DNA from: Haloarcula marismortui ATCC 43049
GTDB taxonomy: Archaea > Halobacteriota > Halobacteria > Halobacteriales > Haloarculaceae
Direction: 5' to 3'
DNA: 64,000 bases
NCBI RefSeq assembly: GCF_000011085.1
Contig: NC_006396.1
Location: forward strand, 62,001 to 126,000
The notes beneath the pieces are model-generated. The model did not search any database and was not told the origin of the DNA. It worked only from the letters and a program-made list of their open reading frames with translations. Every line of letters begins with the position of its first letter. The stretch's first letter is position 1. Made by a program: the position numbers and the translations under genes. Positions 51,547-59,245 of the stretch are shown here, in pieces.

Positions 51547-52476
51547 ATGCAGTCGTACGCACAGCGAGACGACGACGGCACTGTCCCAGCCAGCGTGACC
51601 GACCTCATCGGCGACACGCCGCTGGTCTGTCTCGACAGCTTTGCAGGCAATCTGCTCGGGAAGGTCGAAGCGGCCAACCCCTACTCGGTGAAGGACCGCA
51701 TCGCGCTGTACATGGTCGAGGCGGCCGCCGAGTCCGGGGATCTCACCGACGACGGGATGGTCGTCGAAGCGACCAGCGGCAACACCGGTATCGGGCTGGC
51801 CGCTGTCTGCGCTGCACGGGGCTACGACTGCGTGCTGACGATGCCTGAATCGATGAGCGAGGAGCGCCGGCAGTTGCTCTCGGGGCTTGGCGCGGACCTC
51901 GAACTCACACCGGCCGACGGCGGGATGAGCGGCGCAATCGAGCGCGCGAACGAACTGGCTGACGCGCCGGGCACCGTCCGCGCTCGACAGTTCGAGAACG
52001 AGGCGAACCCGCGCGCCCACCGTGAGACGACCGGTCCAGAGATCTGGGCCGATACCGACGGCGACGTGGACGCGGTCGTCGCCGGTGTCGGGACCGGCGG
52101 CACGATCACCGGCATCTCGGAGTACATCAAGGAAAGGGTCGGCGCGGACCTCACTTCAGTCGCTGTTGAGCCTGAACAGTCCAAACTGCTCTCGGCGGCT
52201 GACCCGGACAGCCACGACATTCAGGGCATCGGGCCCGGGTTCGTGCCGGACATTCTCCGGCGTGACCTCATCGACGAAGTGCGGACCGCGAGTAAGGCTG
52301 AATCCGTGGCAGCGTCCCAGCGCCTTGCCAGCCAGGCAGGGATTATGGTCGGCATCTCATCGGGAGCGGCGCTGCACGCGGCCGCGGAGTACGCCACCGA
52401 ACACCCCGAGGAAACGGTGGTCGTCGTCCTGCCAGACACCGGCGAACGATATCTCTCGACGGACCTCTGGGAATAA
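51547..52476 (+). CDS. cysK: Cysteine synthase (O-acetylserine sulfhydrylase)
   Basis: 309 residues from ATG 51547 (MQSYAQRDDDGTVPASVTDLIGDTPLVCLDSF); an upstream ATG at 51484 gives an unusual extension and is less likely. The PLP Lys is in VEAANPYSVKDRIALYMVE, the TSGNTGIGLA loop binds the substrate carboxylate, GVGTGGTITGISEYIKE binds the PLP phosphate, and VGISSGAALHAA contains the Ser near the ring nitrogen. It makes cysteine from O-acetylserine or a related activated serine plus sulfide. The length is standard. Confidence 0.92.
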   Translation: MQSYAQRDDDGTVPASVTDLIGDTPLVCLDSFAGNLLGKVEAANPYSVKDRIALYMVEAAAESGDLTDDGMVVEATSGNTGIGLAAVCAARGYDCVLTMPESMSEERRQLLSGLGADLELTPADGGMSGAIERANELADAPGTVRARQFENEANPRAHRETTGPEIWADTDGDVDAVVAGVGTGGTITGISEYIKERVGADLTSVAVEPEQSKLLSAADPDSHDIQGIGPGFVPDILRRDLIDEVRTASKAESVAASQRLASQAGIMVGISSGAALHAAAEYATEHPEETVVVVLPDTGERYLSTDLWE

Positions 52477-52510
52477 GGAAGAAACGTAGCCGCGCCGCGG
52501 AAAACAGGCT

Positions 52511-53122
52511 TCAGGCGACTCGACCGAACGCCAGCGTGCCGCTGATGCTCTCGATGTAGGCTTCGACGACCTGGCCTTCGCGCGCTCCGGAAACGAAGAT
52601 GGTGTACTTCCCTTTCTCGGCGACGCCGTCGCCCTCGCGGCCAGTGCCGGTAATCTTGACCTCGTAGGTCTCGCCCTCTTCGAGCGTGGGTCGGTCCTGC
52701 TGCGTGTTCGAACTCGCACCCTTGGCGACCGGGCGGAACGCACCACAGGCCTGACAGCGCAGCATGTCGACGCCGTCCTCGTTTTTGAGGACGGTGTCGG
52801 GCAGGCCACACTCGGAACAGGTGACGTACTCGGCGATGTACGCGTCAATAGCGGCCTCGAAATCGCTGGTGTCGAACGAGCCGTTGTAGCGGGCTTCGCC
52901 GCCGTCGAACTGACCGTTGGTCCCGAACTCGCGCTGGATGGCCCGGTGGAGGTGCTGTGCGTCCCGTGAGACGGCGTCAGCGATTGCCTCTAAGTTTGTC
53001 AGGCGTGTGAACGCCCCGTCTGTCTGGCCTTCCGGGTCCGGAATCGAGAGCCGTTCACCGGCCTCCCGGGGCTGGTCTGGTAGCACGTCGTACGCACGCT
53101 GTAGAGCGGACTCGTAGTTCAT
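52511..53122 (-). CDS. aIF2-beta-like protein fused to a TRAM domain
   Basis: 203 residues. Residues 1-135 match archaeal/eukaryotic initiation factor 2 beta: helical N-terminus (YESALQRAYDVLPDQP), LTNLEAIADAVSRDAQHLHRAIQREFGTNGQFDGG and the C-terminal zinc ribbon YVTCSECGLPDTVLKNEDGVDMLRCQACGAFRPV (two CxxC). From residue 148 a TRAM domain follows (GETYEVKITGTGREGDGVAEKGKYTIFVSGAREGQVVEAYIESISGTLAFGRV), an RNA-binding beta-barrel. Typical aIF2-beta is about 135-140 residues without TRAM, so this may be a second paralogue with a role in initiation or RNA handling. Confidence 0.88.
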   Translation of the reverse strand: MNYESALQRAYDVLPDQPREAGERLSIPDPEGQTDGAFTRLTNLEAIADAVSRDAQHLHRAIQREFGTNGQFDGGEARYNGSFDTSDFEAAIDAYIAEYVTCSECGLPDTVLKNEDGVDMLRCQACGAFRPVAKGASSNTQQDRPTLEEGETYEVKITGTGREGDGVAEKGKYTIFVSGAREGQVVEAYIESISGTLAFGRVA

Positions 53123-53219
53123 ACATTTTAGACGGTGCTGGCACGTAAATGGATTCCGTCACATCTGTGACTAACTACTGGCCAATGATATTAATACTGG
53201 GAGTGGATAATTGGTTGAC

Positions 53220-53600
53220 ATGGACCAGCACGAGCAGCCTGCAGAGACATCGGGATTACCGTCCGAGCGACTTGATACGCTGCTACGGGCGCTGGCAGCC
53301 GAGCCTCGGCGGATGATATACATATACCTCGCCGAACACGATTCGGCCACAGTCACGGAACTCACGGACGTGGTCGTGGGCTGGGTCAAAGCACGTGGAC
53401 GGGACGCCGACGCCTGCAACTGGGACGATACCCGCACTGCGCTCCACCACCGCCACCTTCCCGTTCTCGATGACGCTGGCATCGTTACCTACGATGCTGA
53501 CCAGCAGACCGCAACGCTGGCATCGCTGCCGCCGTCGACGACCGAGATTCTTGCGACAATAACCGATCTGGACGGCGCTGAGGCAGACCACGAACACTAA
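53220..53600 (+). CDS. Winged-helix regulator (ArsR-like)
   Basis: 126 residues from ATG 53220; a TATA-like ATATTAATA at 53188-53196 is correctly spaced. The sequence ERLDTLLRALAAEPRRMIYIYLAEHDSATVTELTDVVVGWVKARG...DTRTALHHRHLPVLDDAGIVTYDADQQTATL is a winged helix of the DUF7344/ArsR type, with the LHHxHLPxLxxxGxxxYD wing typical of haloarchaea. It lies just ahead of a DICT-domain gene with a 10-bp gap, so the two are likely co-transcribed and may work together. Confidence 0.82.
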   Translation: MDQHEQPAETSGLPSERLDTLLRALAAEPRRMIYIYLAEHDSATVTELTDVVVGWVKARGRDADACNWDDTRTALHHRHLPVLDDAGIVTYDADQQTATLASLPPSTTEILATITDLDGAEADHEH

Positions 53601-53610
53601 CGATGGGCCG

Positions 53611-54330
53611 ATGACAGTCAGCACGCTCCTCCGACGGTTTGAGGGTTCGGACGTAGCGATGACTGTGTACGGCCCGCCCGCAGCCACGGCTGTGGTCGAG
53701 CGTCTGGCAAGCCAGGGAATCGACGCCATCTGGCGGAAACTCCCGACCGGCCATCAGGATGCGTTCGTCGTCATCCGTCGGGACGGCGCGTTCGCAGAGA
53801 CAGTCCCGCTCACCGCGCTGCAGGCGTTCCTGTGTACGCCGGCGATCGGTTCCGACGACAGCGGACCGCCTGACAGTGACCCGGGTCGACAGCTGCTCTA
53901 CTCGGCGCTCGCGAACACGCTCCTCTCATCGCTCACGCCGGCACAGTTGCTTGAAACGTCTCGCGAGTTCGAGGACAGGGCCTACCGCGTCGGGAACGGA
54001 ACCCTTCGAGTGAGCTTCCAGTCGCTGTCGATTTTCCGCTCTCAGCGCGCCCGATACGAGACGCTTGCCAGCGACACGGCCCTCGACATCCACGTGTACG
54101 GACAGGCGGACTGGGAGCCGCCGACGATTCCCGGAATCACGTTCCACCCACTCACAGACACCGCCCTCGAACAGGTGTGGTTGCTGGCGTTCGACGCCGC
54201 CGGTGACGACCAGAACAAGTGTGCACTCGTTGCTGAGGAAACTGCTGACGGGCCGTTCCGGGGCCTCTGGACGTACAGCCCGCGACTGGTCGACGAAATT
54301 ATGGCAGCGGTTGTGGCTGTCGAGGAGTAG
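53611..54330 (+). CDS. DICT-domain sensory protein
   Basis: 239 residues. A first part (1-80, SDVAMTVYGPPAATAVVERLASQGIDAIWRKLPTGHQDAFVVI) is alpha/beta, followed by the DICT core: LTPAQLLETSREFEDRAYRVGNGTLRVSFQSLSIFRSQRARYETLASDTALDIHVYGQADWEPP...VWLLAFDAAGDDQNKCALVAEE...FRGLWTYSPRLVDEIMAAV. DICT domains are linked to light or redox sensing and are common in haloarchaea beside bacterio-opsin activator-like regulators. No DNA-binding domain is in this chain, so the upstream winged-helix protein is a plausible output partner. Confidence 0.82.
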   Translation: MTVSTLLRRFEGSDVAMTVYGPPAATAVVERLASQGIDAIWRKLPTGHQDAFVVIRRDGAFAETVPLTALQAFLCTPAIGSDDSGPPDSDPGRQLLYSALANTLLSSLTPAQLLETSREFEDRAYRVGNGTLRVSFQSLSIFRSQRARYETLASDTALDIHVYGQADWEPPTIPGITFHPLTDTALEQVWLLAFDAAGDDQNKCALVAEETADGPFRGLWTYSPRLVDEIMAAVVAVEE

Positions 54331-54462
54331 CCGGCGAAGTCGCGTCGATTTGAAAGACAACACAGCGGATGCTATCCCGGACACAACAGCGGAGCCAAAA
54401 CCACGAGCCCATCAACGTTTGAGTAGTGCCCCGACAGGCCGAGAGCGTTCCCGAAGCGTCCC

Positions 54463-56286
54463 CTACTCGAGGTGGTGGTAGTCAAGCTCGTAGCCGACAT
54501 CAACCGCCTCGCTGACTGCGTCGCTCGGTTCTGCGACACCACGGGTCGTCAGTTCGAGTCCTGTGTCACCCTGGTCCACGAGGATGTTCCGCCGCCAGTC
54601 GGGGTCTACGTCGGGCGCATCGGTGCGGTAGTGTGCGCCGCGGGACTCATCGCGCTTGCGCGCACCCAGTAGCAGCGCTTCGGCCACCGTGAGGCTGAAC
54701 GAGAGGTCGACAGCGAGTTCGAACGACAGGCTGGTTCGGTCGCCGTCAACATGCATGTTCCCCGTCCGCTCGCGGAGGTTTCGGAGCTTCTCCAGCCCTG
54801 CCGACACCGACTCGTCAGTGCGGAGGATGCCAGCATGCTCCCACAGCAGGTCGCCGAGGTCCGCGAGGAGCTGTTCGGGCGTCTCGTCGCCGTCCGATGC
54901 CTCTAGTTCCCGCAGCGACTGGAACTCACGCTCAGCGATAGCACGCTGCCCGTCCGGCAGGGCCCCGTTGCGGTCGTCGCCTGTCACCTGCGTTGCGACG
55001 TGGTCGCCGACGAGCGCGCCGATGGCGACCGTCTCCGCGAGCGAGTTCCCGCCGAGTCGGTTCGCACCGTGCACGCCTGCGACCGTCTCGCCGACGGCAT
55101 AGAGCCCACCGACGCCGGTTTCGCCGCTCTCGAAATCGATGTCGACGCCGCCCATCGAGTAGTGGGCAGTCGGTGCGACTTCCATCGGCTTCTCGGTGAT
55201 GTCGACGCCGAGATCCATGAACCGCTCGTACATCCGCGGGAGCCGCGATTTGATGTACTCGTCTTCGCGGTGGGAGATATCCAGATAGACGCCGCCGTTC
55301 TCCGTTCCGCGGCCTTCGCGGAGCTCCTGCGCGATGGCGCGGGCCACCACGTCCCGCGCGTCGAGTTCCATCTGGTCCGGCGAGTACTCCTCCATGAACC
55401 GCTCGCCATCAGCGTTGAGTAGTCGACCCCCCTCGCCGCGGACCGCCTCGGTGACGAGTCGGCCGTCCCAGTCCTCGCCGTAGCGGTCGCCGACCATCCC
55501 CGTCGGGTGGAACTGAACGAACTCCATGTCCATCAGCGACGCGCCGGCTTCGAGCGCCAGCGCCGGGCCGTCGCCGTTGTTCTCCTCATCACGCGAGGAA
55601 TGGCGGTTGTACAGGGCAGAGGAGCCACCCGCTGCCAGAACGATGTGGTCCGACTCGAAGAGGATGAACTCGCCGCTCTCCATGTCGTAGCCGGCCGCGC
55701 CGTAGACCTGATCGCCGTCCGAGAGCAGGCGGGTAATCATCACGTTGTCGCGGTAGGGAATCCCGAGACTCTGTGCCTTGTCGACGAGCGTATCCAGCAT
55801 CGCCTCGCCTGTCCGGTCGCCGACGAAGCAGGTCCGACGGAACGACTGCGCGCCGAAGTACCGTTGATTGATTTTCCCGTCTTCGGTACGGTCAAACGGC
55901 ATCCCCCAGTCGTCAAGCTCCCGGATTCGGTCGGGCATATGCTTGGCCGTCAGTTCGACCGCTTTTGGGTCGTTGATGAAATGCCCCTCGTCCAGCGTGT
56001 CTGCCGCGTGGATGGTCCAGTCGTCCTCGGGATCGAGCGACCCCAGCGAGGCGTTAATGCCGCCGGCTGCCCACGTCGTGTGCGCGTCGCCGTGGTCCCG
56101 TTTACCGATGACCAGCGGCTCGACACCGTTCTCGGCAAGTCCAATTGCGACCCGCGCCCCGGCAGCGCCAGCGCCGACGACCAGCACTGGGACCGACACC
56201 GTCTCGTAGTCGACTGCCGGACCCGCGTCGCTCGCCCGACCGTCGGCAGCCTGCTCGCCGTCAGCGGATGGCTTCTGTGGTGTCAT
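54463..56286 (-). CDS. FrdA/SdhA/NadB family FAD flavoprotein
   Basis: 607 residues from ATG 56286. FAD motif VPVLVVGAGAAGARVAIGLAENGVEPLVIGK, covalent-FAD or active-site-type segment HTTWAAGGINASLGSLDPEDDW, VLAAGGSSALYNRH, DMEFVQFHPTGM, GGRLLNADGERFMEEYSP, AHYSMGGVDIDF and HGANRLGGNSLAETVAIGALVGDHVA define the succinate dehydrogenase/fumarate reductase/L-aspartate oxidase flavoprotein family. There are no sdhBCD or nadAC genes nearby, so the function stays open. The His in HTTW is where FAD is attached in Frd/Sdh, while NadB enzymes have a different environment. Its promoter region contains a long alternating purine-pyrimidine tract. Confidence 0.88.
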   Translation of the reverse strand: MTPQKPSADGEQAADGRASDAGPAVDYETVSVPVLVVGAGAAGARVAIGLAENGVEPLVIGKRDHGDAHTTWAAGGINASLGSLDPEDDWTIHAADTLDEGHFINDPKAVELTAKHMPDRIRELDDWGMPFDRTEDGKINQRYFGAQSFRRTCFVGDRTGEAMLDTLVDKAQSLGIPYRDNVMITRLLSDGDQVYGAAGYDMESGEFILFESDHIVLAAGGSSALYNRHSSRDEENNGDGPALALEAGASLMDMEFVQFHPTGMVGDRYGEDWDGRLVTEAVRGEGGRLLNADGERFMEEYSPDQMELDARDVVARAIAQELREGRGTENGGVYLDISHREDEYIKSRLPRMYERFMDLGVDITEKPMEVAPTAHYSMGGVDIDFESGETGVGGLYAVGETVAGVHGANRLGGNSLAETVAIGALVGDHVATQVTGDDRNGALPDGQRAIAEREFQSLRELEASDGDETPEQLLADLGDLLWEHAGILRTDESVSAGLEKLRNLRERTGNMHVDGDRTSLSFELAVDLSFSLTVAEALLLGARKRDESRGAHYRTDAPDVDPDWRRNILVDQGDTGLELTTRGVAEPSDAVSEAVDVGYELDYHHLE

Positions 56287-56321
56287 CAACTAAAGTAGGG
56301 GCTGTGGACTTATGAGGGCTT

Positions 56322-56350
56322 CGCGCGCACACGCACACGCACACGCGCGT
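56322..56350. other. 29-bp alternating purine-pyrimidine tract (Z-DNA candidate)
   Basis: From 56322 to 56350 every step alternates pyrimidine and purine, built of CG and CA dinucleotides with a 6-bp unit ACACGC repeated three times. Such tracts adopt left-handed Z-DNA under negative supercoiling and high salt. It lies 36-64 bp upstream of the flavoprotein ATG (56286), just beyond the putative TATA (about 56307-56316), like the alternating RY box reported in the haloarchaeal bop promoter. Confidence 0.6.
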
Positions 56351-56417
56351 CTCGAAGGCCAGAAGACGACTTCCAGATGTGGTCACCGATTCGCTACCGC
56401 AGGCGGTTCGGGGCCGA

Positions 56418-57893
56418 TCAGTCTTCGCCCGCTGTCACCGATCCGGCACCACCGGGCCCCGTGGCCGGCTCTTCGCTGTCGGCTCGGTCCGCATAGACGA
56501 TCTGCCAGCCGGTCACCCCCATGAACAGGAGCACGAGCGGCGAGAGGAAGCCGAAGAAGTAGTACGGCGCGTATTCCAGCGTCGGGACGCCGAGCGTCCC
56601 GGCCATGAACAGTCCGCCGCTGCTCCACGGAATAAGCGCACTCGTCGTCGTTCCCGACGCTTCGATGGCTCGGGAGAGGTTCTGACTCTTGAGCCCCTGT
56701 TCGTTGTACAGATTACCGAGCGTCATCCCCGGCACCACGATGCTCACGTACTGCTCCGCCGCGAGAATGTTCATCGAGACGGCGGACACAGCGGTGACGC
56801 CCGTGAGGCTCGCAACGCTGTGGCAGAGTCGCCCGAGATGGTGGGAGAGCACCGCGAGCACGCCGGCCCGTTCAAGCAGGCCGCCCAGTGCGAGCGCGGC
56901 AATCGCAATCGTCACAATCCACGCGCCGCCGGTCAGGCCGCCGCTCTCTAAGAGTCCGTTTACGAGTTCCATGCCCGTCTCTGGGGCTGTCCCGGACTGT
57001 GCCGCCGACCACGCAGCGCCGAATCCGGTTCCCTGCACGAGCATTGCGGTCCCAACGCCCGCGAAGACACCTGTCCCGAGCGTCGGCAGGGCGGGGATGC
57101 CACGCAGTGCAAGCCCAAAGGTCACGATGACCGGCAAAAACACGAGCGGCGAGACGACGTACGTGCTCTCTATCGCCGCCTGGATTGACGCAACGCGGTT
57201 GGCGGGGATAGCCCCAGCCGCTCGCAGCCCGAGGCCGGCGTACAGGACGACGGCAATCGTGAACGCGGCGAGCGTGCCGGCCCGCATCGCGTTGATGTGC
57301 TCATACAGGTCCGTGTCTGTCACTGCTGCGGCCAGATTCGTCGTATCCGAGAGCGGGGACTGCTTGTCCCCCGTGTAGGCCCCGCTGAGAATCGCGCCGG
57401 CGGTCATCGGCTCTGAAATACCCAGTCCCGAACCGATCCCGATGAGCGCGACCCCGAGCGTCCCGGCCGTCGTCCACGAGGAACCAACGGCGAAGGAGAT
57501 TATTGCGGAGAGGATAGCTGCTACCGGGAGAAACACCATTGGCGTGAACAGTTCCAGCCCGAAGTACATCAGGCTTGGAATCGTGCCCGCCTGAATCCAC
57601 GACGCGATGAGCGCATAGACGGTGAACATGATGAGAATCACCCGCATTCCCATGAGCAGGCTACTGGCAATACCGTCGTACAGTTCCGACCACGAGAGCC
57701 CGAGGTGGTACCGTGCGAATAGGCCGGTGAAGGCAATTCCCCAGAACAGCGGGAACTGTGGGTCCAGATCGAAGGCAATGAGGCCCACGCTGAGGAACAC
57801 GATCATCCCCGCGATCGGCACGAGTGCAGCCCCCAATGATGGCCGTTCAGACGGGTCGATATCGTCGAACAGTCGGGGTTCGAACTCGACCAT
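56418..57893 (-). CDS. nhaC: NhaC-family sodium/proton antiporter
   Basis: 491 residues from ATG 57893, with about eleven to twelve transmembrane helices. NhaC motifs include AVGSSWTTAGTLGVALIGIGSGLGISEPMTAGAILSGAYTGDKQSPLSDTTNLAAAVTDTDLYEHI and MNILAAEQYVSIVVPGMTLGNLYNEQGLKSQNLSRAIEASGTTTSALIPWSSGGLFMAGTLGV. The charged residues in GDKQSPLSD and ILAAEQY are those usually important for ion exchange. It exports Na+ in exchange for H+, essential in a halophile. The C-terminal ~20 residues are polar and cytoplasmic. Confidence 0.93.
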   Translation of the reverse strand: MVEFEPRLFDDIDPSERPSLGAALVPIAGMIVFLSVGLIAFDLDPQFPLFWGIAFTGLFARYHLGLSWSELYDGIASSLLMGMRVILIMFTVYALIASWIQAGTIPSLMYFGLELFTPMVFLPVAAILSAIISFAVGSSWTTAGTLGVALIGIGSGLGISEPMTAGAILSGAYTGDKQSPLSDTTNLAAAVTDTDLYEHINAMRAGTLAAFTIAVVLYAGLGLRAAGAIPANRVASIQAAIESTYVVSPLVFLPVIVTFGLALRGIPALPTLGTGVFAGVGTAMLVQGTGFGAAWSAAQSGTAPETGMELVNGLLESGGLTGGAWIVTIAIAALALGGLLERAGVLAVLSHHLGRLCHSVASLTGVTAVSAVSMNILAAEQYVSIVVPGMTLGNLYNEQGLKSQNLSRAIEASGTTTSALIPWSSGGLFMAGTLGVPTLEYAPYYFFGFLSPLVLLFMGVTGWQIVYADRADSEEPATGPGGAGSVTAGED

Positions 57894-58095
57894 CACTGAC
57901 CCCCGTCGCGCCTATTTGACTGGACTCCGGCATGACTCCAGCCTATGGGTGGTGATTTCCGCCAGCCCTGTCGACACGCTCCGATACGCCTCTTCCGACC
58001 ACTTGCGACGGCACCGCGTGTCATATTGATATCGGCGATAACCACAGGTGGGTTAAAACAGACACCATTCCGGTGTCGGCGTGGGGATTGATAGC

Positions 58096-59220
58096 TTACG
58101 GCTGTCTGTCGACAATGTGTGCGTCCGCCGGGGCAAAGCCGACTGTCACGGCCCCGGTCGGCGGGTCTTCGACTCGCAACAGGAGTTCGCGGCCCTCCCA
58201 GTCGAGATGAACGCGCGTGGTTTCGCCGAGAAACTCCGCACTCGTGACCGTCGCTGTCACCGCATTTCGGCCGGCGTCGACAGCAAGGCGTTCCGGTCGC
58301 ACACAGAATGTGAGCCGGTCTCCGGACGAGACAGCCGCGGCCGGGTTGCTGTCACCATTCAGGGCCACTGAGAGCGTGGTGTCGTCGACTGTCACGTCTG
58401 CGATGGAATATCCACTCTCATCGTCAGAGTTGTCGGCGTCCTCGGCGCGGACGGTCGACCGTACCGCCGTCACCGTACCGCTGAGGACGTTGTTGTCGCC
58501 GACGAAGGTGGCGACAAACGCCGTCGCCGGCTCGCGGTAGATGGTCCGCGGCGGCGCGACCTGTTCCGGCGTCCCGTCGCGCATGACCGCCACGCGGTCG
58601 GACACGGCCAGGGCCTCTTCCTGGTCGTGGGTGACGTAAATCGTCGTAATTCCCAGTTCCTGCTGAATCTCGCGGACCTGCACGCGGAGGCGCTCCCGGA
58701 GTTTCGCGTCAAGCGCGCTCATCGGCTCGTCGAGCAAGAGTACGTCGGGGCCGGGGGCCAGTGCGCGGGCCATCGCCACCCGCTGCTGCTGGCCGCCCGA
58801 GAGCGTGTCGGGGTCCCGGTCCGCCATGCCGCCGAGGTCCACCAGCTCAAGCAGTTCGCGCACCCGGGCCTCGTCACTGCCGCCGCCTGGCGGGTCGGTG
58901 AACGAGAGCCCGTAGGCGACGTTCTCCCCGACGGTCATGTGCGGGAACAGCGCGTAGTTCTGGAAGACAACGCCTACGTCGCGGTCCTCTGGGGGGACGC
59001 CGGTGACGGACTCGCCGCCGAACCGGACTTCGCCCTGCGTCGGGTCCTCGAAGCCGGCGATGAGCCGGAGCGTCGTCGTCTTCCCGCAGCCGGAGGGTCC
59101 GACCAGCGTGAAGAACTCGCCGTCCCGAACGGAAAGCGACAGGTCCTCGACGGCGGTCGTCTCGCCGTAGCGTCTGGTGACGCCGTCGAGTTCGACGGCC
59201 GACGGGGCGGTCCGGTTCAC
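58096..59220 (-). CDS. thiQ: Thiamine ABC transporter ATP-binding protein
   Basis: 374 residues from a GTG at 59220; there is no nearby ATG, and a longer frame to 59868 is antisense-like overlap with the permease. Walker A GPSGCGKTTTLRLIAGFEDP, Q-loop VVFQNYALFPHMTVGENVAYGL, signature LSGGQQQRVAMARALAP, Walker B DVLLLDEPMSALD and switch THDQEEAL are intact. About 130 residues of TOBE-type regulatory domain follow. The closest transporter type is the Fe/thiamine/polyamine import group; the neighbours identify thiamine. It is the third gene of the thiBPQ cluster, 25 bp after thiP. Confidence 0.9.
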   Translation of the reverse strand: MNRTAPSAVELDGVTRRYGETTAVEDLSLSVRDGEFFTLVGPSGCGKTTTLRLIAGFEDPTQGEVRFGGESVTGVPPEDRDVGVVFQNYALFPHMTVGENVAYGLSFTDPPGGGSDEARVRELLELVDLGGMADRDPDTLSGGQQQRVAMARALAPGPDVLLLDEPMSALDAKLRERLRVQVREIQQELGITTIYVTHDQEEALAVSDRVAVMRDGTPEQVAPPRTIYREPATAFVATFVGDNNVLSGTVTAVRSTVRAEDADNSDDESGYSIADVTVDDTTLSVALNGDSNPAAAVSSGDRLTFCVRPERLAVDAGRNAVTATVTSAEFLGETTRVHLDWEGRELLLRVEDPPTGAVTVGFAPADAHIVDRQP

Positions 59221-59245
59221 GGCAGCACCGTCTGCGGGGGGCTCC

